The position numbers were made by a program, and so were the translations under genes. Source: JBOHRE01 sp050732635 (GTDB taxonomy: Bacteria > Gemmatimonadota > Gemmatimonadetes > Longimicrobiales > RSA9). Taken from it: a stretch of 19,241 bases of DNA. Below, in pieces: positions 8,877 to 15,467 of this stretch; within the stretch, counting starts at the first letter, position 1; each line of letters starts with the position of its first letter. The notes below the pieces were generated by a model. It was not told the DNA's origin and did no database searches. It saw only the letters and a program-made list of their open reading frames with translations. The DNA lies in the NCBI GenBank assembly GCA_050732635.1, contig JBOHRE010000061.1, positions 1 to 19,241 on the forward strand, in the 5' to 3' direction.

Positions 8877-9736
8877 CCGTCCCCTACGCTTTACGTGAAG
8901 CGATCGCATCATTCCGGCGAACGCCTCTGCTCACGGGCCTGTCCGCGGCGATGATCGCGCTATCGCTGTTCGTAGCCGGTCTCTTTGGAGTCGTGGCCTA
9001 CAACATTCGACAGGTCATCCAACGCATGGAGTCGCGCGTGGAGATCATCGCCTACCTCAGCGACAGCGCCACACCCGTTGCGATCGAGGATGCTCGCACC
9101 GCGATCGCAGCGCTGCCGGAGGTGGATGAGATCCTCTACATCTCGAAGCCGCAGGCGCTCGCCCGTGCACAGGCGGAGCTCGGCGACCTGAGTCCGGTCT
9201 TCGCCGAACTGGAAGGCAACCCTCTGCCTGCCTCCCTGGAAGTCCGCTTGCACCCCGGACAGAGCAGCGCCGCGGCAGTCCGCGCCGTGGCCGAGCGAAT
9301 CGCCGAACACCCGGTGATCGAGGAGGTCAGTTTTGGCAGCGATTGGCTGGACAAGGTGTTCCTGCTGCGTCGCATTGCCGGCGCAGCGACCTTCGTCCTG
9401 GGCGGCGCATTTGCACTGGTCGCGGCGCTCATCATCGGCTCCGCGATCCGCATGGCCATCTTTGCCAGACGCGACGAGATCGCGATCATGCGCCTGGTTG
9501 GCGCGACGGACGAGTTCGTGCGCAGACCGTACGTCATCGAGGGACTGATCGCAGGTCTGATCGGCGCGCTCATCGCACTGCCACTCACCTATCTGACCTT
9601 CGCCATGCTCTCGGGCGCCGTGTTCCGACTCGAGTGGATGCCCACCGAATGGATCCTGGCGGGTTTGGCCGCCGGCGCGCTGCTGGGCGTGATCTCCAGC
9701 TCGATCGCGGTACGGCGGCATCTGAGGGAGGTGTAG
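8873..9736 (+). CDS. ftsX: Cell division membrane protein FtsX
   Basis: FtsX is the membrane partner of FtsE. The 287-residue product shows the family layout: an N-terminal cytoplasmic helix (ALREAIASFRRTPLL), TM1 at about 21-44, a large periplasmic loop at about 45-165 that contacts the hydrolase activator, then TM2 (167-192), TM3 (222-246) and TM4 (258-280). The cytoplasmic segment between TM2 and TM3 carries RRDEIAIMRLVGATDEFVRRP, the FtsX/permease coupling motif that meets FtsE. ATG 8873 overlaps the ftsE stop. The envC-like gene starts three bases after this stop, as expected if FtsEX controls that protein. Confidence 0.95.
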   Translation: MTVPYALREAIASFRRTPLLTGLSAAMIALSLFVAGLFGVVAYNIRQVIQRMESRVEIIAYLSDSATPVAIEDARTAIAALPEVDEILYISKPQALARAQAELGDLSPVFAELEGNPLPASLEVRLHPGQSSAAAVRAVAERIAEHPVIEEVSFGSDWLDKVFLLRRIAGAATFVLGGAFALVAALIIGSAIRMAIFARRDEIAIMRLVGATDEFVRRPYVIEGLIAGLIGALIALPLTYLTFAMLSGAVFRLEWMPTEWILAGLAAGALLGVISSSIAVRRHLREV

Positions 9737-9739
9737 CGC

Positions 9740-10954
9740 GTGCGCCCGTGGCTCCTCGCGAGTGTCGCGCTCTGCGCCGCGCTCGGGCTCGTGTCTCCAG
9801 CTAGCGCCCAGGAGAGCACGCGCCGTGAGCTGCGCGAGAGTGCGCTACGCCTGGACCAGATCCGCGAAGAGCGCGAGCGACTCCAGCTCGAGATGCAGCA
9901 GCTACGCTCTCGTGTGCGCGATGTCTCGAGCGAGCTCACCAATATCGAGCGGCAAGTCGCTTACTCCAATGAGGTGCTTCAGGAACTGAACTTTCAGGCC
10001 GCCACGGTCGAGGAGAGCGTCGCCAACGTTGCCGCGGAGCTGACGCGCTCACGGGCAGAACTGCGGTCCCGCACGCAACGTCTGAATCGGCGCCTGCGCG
10101 CGATCTACAAGCAGGGAGCGCTGCATTCGCTCCGCGTGCTTCTGAGTGCACAGAGCGTCGGCGAGCTGCTGAATCGGTACAAGTACCTCCAGTTGGTGGC
10201 GCTCCACGATCGCGCACTGATTCAGGATGTGACGCGTTTGGAGCGGGAGCTGGTGGGTCAGGAGCTCGAGCTGCGTGAGCAGATGGCAATCCTGGACGGG
10301 TTGCGCGAGGAGAAGCTCGGCGAGGTCGAGCAATTGCAGCGCCTCGAGACGCAGCACGAACAGACGCTGAGGAACTATCAGAGCCGACAACGGCAAGCCG
10401 AGGGTCGGCTAGAGCAGCTCGAGCGCGACGCGGCGCGGCTGACCACCCTGATCGCCGACCTGGAGCGCCGGCGAGTCGAGGAGGAGCGTCGCGCAGCCAT
10501 CGCGGGCCAGCCGGTTGGTGGCGGCGCCATCGGCACACGGGACCTCGGCGCCCTCAACTGGCCCGTCGACGGATCGCTCATCTACCGGTTCGGCCCGCAG
10601 CGCCGGCCGAACGGCGTGGTCCTTCGGTGGAACGGCATCGGCATCGGCGCACCGGCCGGAACTCCGGTCCGCGCCGTGGAAGAGGGGACCGTGGCGCTCG
10701 CCGGACCGTTCGAGGGTTACGGGCCCTCCGTCATGATCAGCCACGGCGGCGGCTATTATACGTTGTATCTCTACCTGCAGAGCCTGGCTGTCGCGGAAGG
10801 CGACCGGATTGCTGGCGGCCAGGTTCTCGGCACCGTCGGTGGAGAGCGGACGCCGGAGGGGCCGCACATCGAGTTTCAGGTGCGCGCGCCGGTCAACGGC
10901 GCGCCGATCGCGGTCGATCCATTGAGTTGGCTGCGCGCCCGGTCCGGACGGTGA
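9740..10954 (+). CDS. envC: EnvC-like hydrolase activator with degenerate LytM (M23) domain
   Basis: This 404-residue protein has a signal peptide (probable cleavage after ASA, residue 23), a long coiled coil at about 25-255, and a C-terminal LytM/M23 domain at about 270-400. In EnvC the coiled coil binds FtsX and the LytM domain activates septal amidases. Compared with active M23 enzymes, the HxGxD zinc motif reads WNGIG (Trp297, Gly301), the AHL histidine is Tyr345, and the HxH motif is HIE (His376, Glu378). All three zinc ligands are therefore missing, as in E. coli EnvC, so it should be an activator rather than an enzyme. GTG 9740 is preceded by GGGAGG at suitable spacing. The stop overlaps holB as GTGA. 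The EnvC name rests on architecture, degenerate site and position behind ftsEX. Confidence 0.88.
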   Translation: MRPWLLASVALCAALGLVSPASAQESTRRELRESALRLDQIREERERLQLEMQQLRSRVRDVSSELTNIERQVAYSNEVLQELNFQAATVEESVANVAAELTRSRAELRSRTQRLNRRLRAIYKQGALHSLRVLLSAQSVGELLNRYKYLQLVALHDRALIQDVTRLERELVGQELELREQMAILDGLREEKLGEVEQLQRLETQHEQTLRNYQSRQRQAEGRLEQLERDAARLTTLIADLERRRVEEERRAAIAGQPVGGGAIGTRDLGALNWPVDGSLIYRFGPQRRPNGVVLRWNGIGIGAPAGTPVRAVEEGTVALAGPFEGYGPSVMISHGGGYYTLYLYLQSLAVAEGDRIAGGQVLGTVGGERTPEGPHIEFQVRAPVNGAPIAVDPLSWLRARSGR

Positions 10955-12126
10955 GCCTGCACCCCGTCGTCGGGCACGTGCAGGTACGCACCGGCCTCGC
11001 CCGCGCCGCCATGCGCGGAAAGCTGCCCGGCTCTCTGTTGTTGCACGGACCAACCGGCGTCGGCCGCCAGCGCATGGCACTCTGGCTCGCCCAGCTCCTG
11101 CTCTGCGAGGTCGACAACGCCGACGAGCCCTGCGGTGCCTGCAGCGGCTGCCGCTTCGTCCTCGCGTTACAGCACCCGGATCTTCACTGGTTCTTTCCAC
11201 TGCCACGGCCGAAGTCCGCAGGATCGCCGGAGAAGCTTGCCGAAGCGCTCGAAGAAGCACGAGCCGACGCGCTTCAGGCGCGTCGCGCCATGCCATTGCA
11301 AGCGAGCTTCCGCGGCGAGCCCGTCGGGCTCTACCTTGCGCAGATTCAGACGCTGCGCCGCACTGCCGCCGCACGGCCGGTAATGGGTGAACGTCGCATC
11401 TTCATCATCGGCGATGCCGATCTGCTGGTTCCCCAGGAAGCAAGCCCAGAAGCGGCGAATGCGCTCCTCAAGCTGCTGGAGGAACCGCCCGACGACGCAA
11501 CGATCATCCTGACCGCCCCCGATCCCGATGCGTTGTTGCCCACGGTTCGGTCGCGCGTGCTGCCCATCCGCCTCGCGCCTCTCGACGAGACCCTGGTCGC
11601 GGACTTTCTGATCCACGCCGCCCACGCACAACCAGCCGACGCACGATTCGCCGCTCACCTCGCGGGCGGCACGATCGGCCGAGCCCTCGCCTTTCTGCCC
11701 GGTGACGGCGAGGCCGGTCCGCTCGAGACGCTGCGCCTCCAGGCACGCGCATGGCTCGCAGCGGCCACGACGAGCGACCCTGCCGCTCGCCTCAGAATCG
11801 CACACCGCACGCCCCCAGCTGGCGCCCGCGGCGCTTTCCTCGACGCGCTCGAACAGCTCGCCGTCTGGTGCCGCGATCTCGCGGCATCGGCCAGCGGCGC
11901 CGACACCGCTATCATCAACACTGACGCAGCCGAGTTCCTGCGCGAAGCCTCACACTCTACGCCCGGCGCAGCCGCTGGACTCCCGGAAGCGCTCGCCAGT
12001 ATCGCCGAGGTCCACGCCCTGACGGCGAACAACATCAACCCGCAGCTCGCCATCGCATGGCTCCTCAAACGGATCCATCAGGCTATCGCCGCGAGCGCAG
12101 CGCATGACGTGTCCCATGCACGCTAG
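10951..12126 (+). CDS. holB: DNA polymerase III clamp-loader subunit delta' (HolB-like)
   Basis: The delta' subunit is part of the clamp loader that places the sliding clamp on DNA. From GTG 10951 the product has 391 residues, longer than the 334 of E. coli. An AAA+ fold opens with GSLLLHGPTGVGRQRMA (28-43), where the Walker A lysine is Arg39. A zinc module C-X8-C-X2-C-X2-C uses Cys52, 61, 64 and 67 and is followed by HPDLHW. The family segment EAANALLKLLEEPP is at 167-180, and an arginine-containing TVRSR motif at 198-202 matches the conserved SRC region. About 40 residues between the zinc module and the next helix look like an insertion. The start overlaps the envC stop; the 3' end overlaps moaC by 23 bases. 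Delta' subunits often do not hydrolyse ATP, so the altered P-loop fits. Confidence 0.88.
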   Translation: MSLHPVVGHVQVRTGLARAAMRGKLPGSLLLHGPTGVGRQRMALWLAQLLLCEVDNADEPCGACSGCRFVLALQHPDLHWFFPLPRPKSAGSPEKLAEALEEARADALQARRAMPLQASFRGEPVGLYLAQIQTLRRTAAARPVMGERRIFIIGDADLLVPQEASPEAANALLKLLEEPPDDATIILTAPDPDALLPTVRSRVLPIRLAPLDETLVADFLIHAAHAQPADARFAAHLAGGTIGRALAFLPGDGEAGPLETLRLQARAWLAAATTSDPAARLRIAHRTPPAGARGAFLDALEQLAVWCRDLAASASGADTAIINTDAAEFLREASHSTPGAAAGLPEALASIAEVHALTANNINPQLAIAWLLKRIHQAIAASAAHDVSHAR

Positions 12127-12646
12127 ATCCTCCCACCTCAACGAGGACGGCCAGCCCCGCATGGTCGATGTCGGCTCGAAGCCCACCTCCGTTCGCAGTG
12201 CCACCGCCCAGGGCTGTATCCACATGTCCCGGGCCGCATTCGACGTCATCGGATCCGGTGCAAACCCCAAGGGCGACCCTCTCGCGACCGCCCGTATCGC
12301 CGCCATTCAGGCTGCCAAGCGGACTGCCGAGCTCATCCCGCTTTGCCACCCGCTGGCGATCGATGCCGTCGACGTCGAGGTCCTGCTCGACCCCGAAAAG
12401 CCATCAGTTTGCCTCAGAGCCACTGTCCGCGCTACCGCGCGGACCGGCGTCGAGATGGAGGCCCTTACTGCTGTAAGTATCGGCCTCTTAACCGTTTATG
12501 ATATGCTCAAGGGGATCGACCCCGAGCTCCGCATCGCCGCCGTCCGGCTGCTGCACAAGGCGGGCGGAACAACTGGCGTCGGGGCCTCCGAAACATCTGG
12601 CGGCATGGCCGTTGCGGCGGAGGGGCCAGAGCCCGCATCATCCTAG
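12104..12646 (+). CDS. moaC: Cyclic pyranopterin monophosphate synthase MoaC
   Basis: MoaC converts the MoaA product into cyclic pyranopterin monophosphate, an early step of molybdenum cofactor synthesis. The 180-residue product carries the N-terminal HLNEDGQPRMVDVGSKP, PKGDPLATARIAAIQAAKRT, IPLCHPL, TGVEMEALTAVS and TVYDMLKG motifs. Catalytic residues known in E. coli (Lys51, Asp128, Lys131) correspond to Lys56, Asp133 and Lys136; His82 of LCHPL is present. The C-terminal KSGGKSG motif reads KAGGTTG, so one conserved lysine is replaced by threonine. Start ATG 12104 overlaps holB by 23 bases; ATG 12116 in the same frame is an equally good alternative. No other moa gene is in the window, so its place at the end of the division/replication run looks positional rather than functional. 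Confidence 0.95.
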   Translation: MTCPMHARSSHLNEDGQPRMVDVGSKPTSVRSATAQGCIHMSRAAFDVIGSGANPKGDPLATARIAAIQAAKRTAELIPLCHPLAIDAVDVEVLLDPEKPSVCLRATVRATARTGVEMEALTAVSIGLLTVYDMLKGIDPELRIAAVRLLHKAGGTTGVGASETSGGMAVAAEGPEPASS

Positions 12647-12720
12647 CGCTCCGCGCGCGCGGTACGCCTACCGGCGGACCGCAGCGTACGGACCTCCCCG
12701 AAGTACACAGGAGTCGTGGA
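12647..12720 (+). other. Short intergenic gap with an inverted repeat
   Basis: GTACGC (12662-12667) and GCGTAC (12684-12689) form a 6 bp inverted repeat with a 16 base spacer, between moaC and the lytic transglycosylase gene. There is no T tract. Near the downstream start, CAGGAG gives a good ribosome binding site for ATG 12721. No clear promoter is visible. Confidence 0.3.
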
Positions 12721-13419
12721 ATGAGCTCGCTTCTGGCTCAGTGGGAAGCGGACCACGCCCCGGCGTGGCGGCGGCGCATGAATTGGGTGAAGCGGGTCTG
12801 GCCGCGGGTTGCGCGGTTGGGCCTGGTCGCGGTGTTGGGCTTCGGCGCCGGTGTGCAATTCGCGACGGCGCCGCTGGTGACGGCGACGTCGCGGGCGCAA
12901 AACCTGGAAGGACGCGCTGCGACGGCTGAATGGCGCGTGGCGGCGCGCGAGGGTGAGCTGGATCTGTTCCGGCTCGAGATCGCCCGGCTGCAAGAGATCC
13001 TGGCGCAGTCGACGCGGCATGGCATCCCTGCCGACCTGGCGGCGGCGATCTACGACATCGCGATCTCGGAGGGCATCGAGCCGCAGCTCGGCTTCGGCCT
13101 GGTCGCCGTGGAAAGCGAGTTCACGGCGCGAGCCGTGAGTCACAAGGGCGCGGTCGGGTTGACGCAGGTGATGCCCAGCACGGCGTTCGAGATGGACCCA
13201 TCACTCGACCGCAACGACCTGTTCGAGCGGGACACGAACCTGCGGCTGGGCTTTCGCTATCTGCGGCATATGTTGCGGAAGTACGACGGCGATCTCCGGA
13301 TGGCGCTGCTGGCCTATAACCGTGGTCCGGGGACGGTCGACTCGATCCGCGGTAAAGGGCGCGATCCGGGCAATGGCTACGCCAGAGCGGTGCTCAGGGG
13401 CGCAGAGGTGGGGCACTGA
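12721..13419 (+). CDS. Membrane-anchored lytic transglycosylase (SLT domain)
   Basis: This 232-residue protein should cleave the MurNAc-GlcNAc bond of peptidoglycan, making 1,6-anhydromuramyl ends. A basic N-terminus (RRRMNWVKRVWPRV) precedes one membrane helix at about 32-50, then a helical stretch at 57-95 that may be a coiled coil, then the SLT domain at about 100-225. The catalytic Glu is Glu131 in AVESEF; GLTQVMP (146-152) and AYNRGPG (198-204) are standard SLT motifs. The likely location is the periplasmic face of the inner membrane. ATG 12721 has CAGGAG about eight bases upstream. The closest named relatives are MltE/Slt-type enzymes, but I do not assign a symbol. It is the last plus-strand gene, and its stop is 17 bases from the convergent stop of the next gene. 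Confidence 0.92.
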   Translation: MSSLLAQWEADHAPAWRRRMNWVKRVWPRVARLGLVAVLGFGAGVQFATAPLVTATSRAQNLEGRAATAEWRVAAREGELDLFRLEIARLQEILAQSTRHGIPADLAAAIYDIAISEGIEPQLGFGLVAVESEFTARAVSHKGAVGLTQVMPSTAFEMDPSLDRNDLFERDTNLRLGFRYLRHMLRKYDGDLRMALLAYNRGPGTVDSIRGKGRDPGNGYARAVLRGAEVGH

Positions 13420-13436
13420 GCGGCAATCAGCTGCGC

Positions 13437-13670
13437 TTACGCCTCGCCAGCCTCACCAGCAGCGCGCGGGGTTGAGTCACGCGGGTCGTCGACCTCGACG
13501 ATCTCTTCTTCGGTAACACCGACCACCTCGCCGTCGGGAAATTGCACCATGTAGCCTTCCCGTGCATCAACGCTGTTCTCCGGCCCCCAACGACCCACGA
13601 CCTCGCCCGTTTCGCCCCGGTACCGCTCCGACTGGGTGTACCTGGGTCGCGTTACCTTGACCCAAAGCAT
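13437..13670 (-). CDS. Small protein of unknown function (77 residues)
   Basis: I do not recognise this family. The reading frame starts at ATG 13670 after a strong ribosome binding site (GGAGGGAGG) and ends with TAA. The core has alternating strand-like segments: VKVTRPRY, GETGEVVGRWG, EGYMVQFPDGEVVGVTEEEIVEV. That pattern of short beta strands with Gly and a DGE turn recalls small SH3/KOW-like barrels, which is inference only. The C-terminal 20 residues are charged and probably disordered. It has no signal peptide or membrane helix, so it should be cytoplasmic. It lies downstream of the LysM transglycosylase gene in the same direction, but a terminator-like hairpin separates them, so it probably has its own promoter. 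It is convergent with the preceding plus-strand gene. Confidence 0.7.
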   Translation of the reverse strand: MLWVKVTRPRYTQSERYRGETGEVVGRWGPENSVDAREGYMVQFPDGEVVGVTEEEIVEVDDPRDSTPRAAGEAGEA

Positions 13671-13858
13671 GGACTGCCTCCCTCCATCTGAGTGGCGCGT
13701 CTACCGGACAAGGCGCGCTACGCAGATGCCGCGCCAAGCGTAGCAGCTGCCAGTCGGGATTTCCGCAGGATCCAACGCCTGTGTCGCCGAATGCGGCGCG
13801 GCCGATGTCGCCTCCGGCCGGACGCTGAGGACGGTCAGCGCCGCGGGTGGATGCGGAA
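13671..13858 (-). other. Intergenic region upstream of the 77-residue gene, with inverted repeat
   Basis: No gene is seen here. GCTACGC (13717-13723) and GCGTAGC (13738-13744) are a perfect 7 bp inverted repeat with a 14 base spacer. Their distance from the start codon at 13670 would suit an operator or a leader hairpin. I could not find a convincing -35/-10 pair. Confidence 0.35.
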
Positions 13859-13886
13859 ACGGGCCGGTTCCGAGGAACCGACCCGT
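13859..13886 (-). terminator. Terminator-like hairpin after the LysM transglycosylase gene
   Basis: ACGGGCCGGTTCC (13859-13871) pairs with GGAACCGACCCGT (13874-13886) over 13 positions with a single mismatch and a two-base spacer. It begins 26 bases past the stop codon of the minus-strand gene ending at 13913. On the minus strand the stem is followed by GTTTCCGC, a weak T run. It probably serves as an intrinsic terminator or a 3' stabilising hairpin. Confidence 0.55.
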
Positions 13887-13912
13887 CCTGTCAGCGCCGG
13901 CAGGGGTGCCGC

Positions 13913-15244
13913 TCAGGCGCCGATGCGCAGCGTCTGGCCCGGCAGGATCCGGCTCGTGCGACCGAGGCCGTTCCAGCTCTGCAGCTCTCGGACGCTCACC
14001 CCGTGGCGTCGCGCAATGGTCCAGAGTGAGTCGCCGGAGCGCACCCGATACCGTGCCGCCTCAGCACTCGACTCGCCTGCGGCCGCAATCACCTCGCCAC
14101 CGACGGCGGTCGGAATCCGAAGCTGCTGGCCAGCCCGCAGCGCGCGCGGGTTCAGCCCGCCATTCGCCTGCTGAATCGCGACCACGGTCGTGCCGTACCG
14201 CACTGCCAGACCCGAGAGCGTCTCGCCGCGCCGGACCGTATGTGCCGCGAGGGTCAGCGGCGCCTCCTGCTTCGCCTCAGCGTAGACGCGCTCGAAGTTC
14301 TGAGCGAAGGTCAGACCGTGCCCGTGCGGGACGCGCACCGGATACCCGGCGCCAGGCGGCGTCATCGACCGCACCAGGTGCGGGTTCAGGTCGGCGACCG
14401 TCTCCTCGTCCGTGCCCGCGGCAACGGCCACAGTGCTGAGCGGCACCGCGCCCGGCACGATCACTTCCTCGTAGCGCAGCGGCTCCTGGAGCTCGAGACC
14501 CTCGAACCCGTGCTTCGCCGGATCCTTGCCGATGAAGCCGGCTGCGAGCATGAGCGGCACGTAGTCGCGCGTCTCACGCGGAAGCTGCTGATCGATTCGC
14601 CAGAACGCCGCGTCGGTGCCCTGCTCTCGACCGAACGTCTGGCGCATGATGCGACCCACACGGTTCTCCCCCGTGTTGTACGAGGCCGCAGCCAGATACC
14701 AGCTGCCGAACCGGTCGTGCAGCTCGGTCAGGTAGTCCAGCGCCGCACCGGTCGCCTTGACCGGATCGCGCCGCTCGTCCACGTACGCACTCACCTGCAG
14801 ACCGTAGCGCTTGCCCGTCTCCGCGATGAACTGCCACATCCCCGAGGCGTGCGCGTGCGAGTAGGCGCGCGGCGACAAGCCGCTCTCGATCATCGCCAGA
14901 TACACCAAGTCCTCTGGCATACCGCGCTCGCGCAGCTGTTCCTGGATCATCGGACCGTAACGCCCGAGGCGCTCCAGCCAGAGGTGCGTCTTCTCCGCGT
15001 TCCGACCCGCCAGGAAGTCGATCCAGAAATCAACGCGCTCGTTTCGCGTTACCGGGAGGTCCCAGTCCGCATCCTCGAGCCACACCGAAATCTCCGCCTC
15101 GGGCGCGGCCTCGGCCACCGCCACCAGCTCGTCCACCGGGCTGGGCGTCTCGTCCGGCGGCGCGGTCATTGCCCGCGCGCCCATTAGACCGGCCACCATC
15201 GCGGCTAGCCCGATCGCCAGCGTTCGTCGATTGAACTGCTTCAT
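13913..15244 (-). CDS. MltD-like lytic transglycosylase with two LysM domains
   Basis: This 443-residue exported murein hydrolase has an N-terminal signal or anchor (RRTLAIGLAAMVAGLMGARA), an SLT domain at about 90-245, a middle linker region, and two LysM peptidoglycan-binding domains at about 335-378 and 399-442. The catalytic Glu is Glu120 in LAMIESGLSP, followed by SGMWQFIAETGKRYGL and AAASYNTGENRV, all typical of MltD. It should cut glycan strands while held to the wall by LysM. Unlike E. coli MltD I see no lipobox. ATG 15244 is preceded on the minus strand by AAGGAGG with a four-base spacer. The gene has its own long, structured leader (15245-15370) and a hairpin after the stop, so it is probably a single-gene transcript. 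Confidence 0.93.
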   Translation of the reverse strand: MKQFNRRTLAIGLAAMVAGLMGARAMTAPPDETPSPVDELVAVAEAAPEAEISVWLEDADWDLPVTRNERVDFWIDFLAGRNAEKTHLWLERLGRYGPMIQEQLRERGMPEDLVYLAMIESGLSPRAYSHAHASGMWQFIAETGKRYGLQVSAYVDERRDPVKATGAALDYLTELHDRFGSWYLAAASYNTGENRVGRIMRQTFGREQGTDAAFWRIDQQLPRETRDYVPLMLAAGFIGKDPAKHGFEGLELQEPLRYEEVIVPGAVPLSTVAVAAGTDEETVADLNPHLVRSMTPPGAGYPVRVPHGHGLTFAQNFERVYAEAKQEAPLTLAAHTVRRGETLSGLAVRYGTTVVAIQQANGGLNPRALRAGQQLRIPTAVGGEVIAAAGESSAEAARYRVRSGDSLWTIARRHGVSVRELQSWNGLGRTSRILPGQTLRIGA

Positions 15245-15358
15245 CCGGCCTCCTTGCTCGTCGGGATCGCGAACCCGTCACCGGGTCGTTCCCTATCCAG
15301 GCCCTGCGTGCTTGCAGGGCAATATCCATACACCCCACCCATCCACGCGGGCGGGCTA
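15245..15358 (-). promoter_or_regulatory. Structured 5' leader of the LysM transglycosylase gene
   Basis: On the minus strand the leader contains two hairpins before the ribosome binding site. The first is a perfect 7 bp stem, GCCCTGC/GCAGGGC (15301-15320), with a 6 base loop. The second has an ACCCG/CGGGT stem (15273-15286) closed by a GTGA tetraloop of the GNRA type, itself flanked by a GGGA/TCCC pairing (15263-15266 with 15290-15293). The AAGGAGG site is at 15249-15255. It does not match a riboswitch class that I can name with confidence. Confidence 0.45.
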
Positions 15359-15365
15359 CACGCCT

Positions 15366-15396
15366 CTAATACATTGTCGTATAAAAAGATAACGGA
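15366..15396 (-). promoter_or_regulatory. AT-rich promoter-like region for the LysM transglycosylase gene
   Basis: This is the most AT-rich stretch of the window, reading GTTATCTTTTTATACGAC and ending in TATTAG on the minus strand. TATTAG (15366-15371) could be a -10 with a poor -35 (TTATCT or GTTATC) 15-16 bases upstream. The spacing and the -35 are weak. The location, about 120 bases before the start codon, is reasonable. Confidence 0.35.
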
Positions 15397-15416
15397 ATTG
15401 CGGCCACCCGTGTACC

Positions 15417-15447
15417 GAACAGATACCGCAGCTCCCCACATCTGTTC
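15417..15447 (-). repeat. 8 bp perfect inverted repeat
   Basis: GAACAGAT (15417-15424) and ATCTGTTC (15440-15447) are perfect reverse complements with a 15 base spacer. They lie 21 bases past the stop of the unknown gene ending at 15468 and upstream of the AT-rich promoter-like region. No T tract follows on the minus strand. It may be a terminator stem or a binding site for a dimeric regulator of the LysM gene. Confidence 0.4.
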
Positions 15448-15467
15448 CCAGGCCCCTGCTGCGATCC

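Noticed and set aside
12662..12689. Inverted repeat after moaC as a terminator
   Set aside because: The stem is only 6 bp with a 16-base spacer and no T tract; it may be chance.
14240..15187. 315-codon plus-strand open frame opposite the LysM transglycosylase gene
   Set aside because: The minus-strand frame has clear SLT and LysM domains; the plus-strand translation is Arg/His-rich without motifs.
15263..15293. Plus-strand string resembling the 3' end of a c-di-AMP (ydaO) riboswitch (CGAACCCGTCA followed by CCGGGTCG)
   Set aside because: The orientation is opposite to the LysM gene it would control, and the rest of the ydaO core (GGGGAACC, GGTGAATC, CAGCTAACC) is absent.
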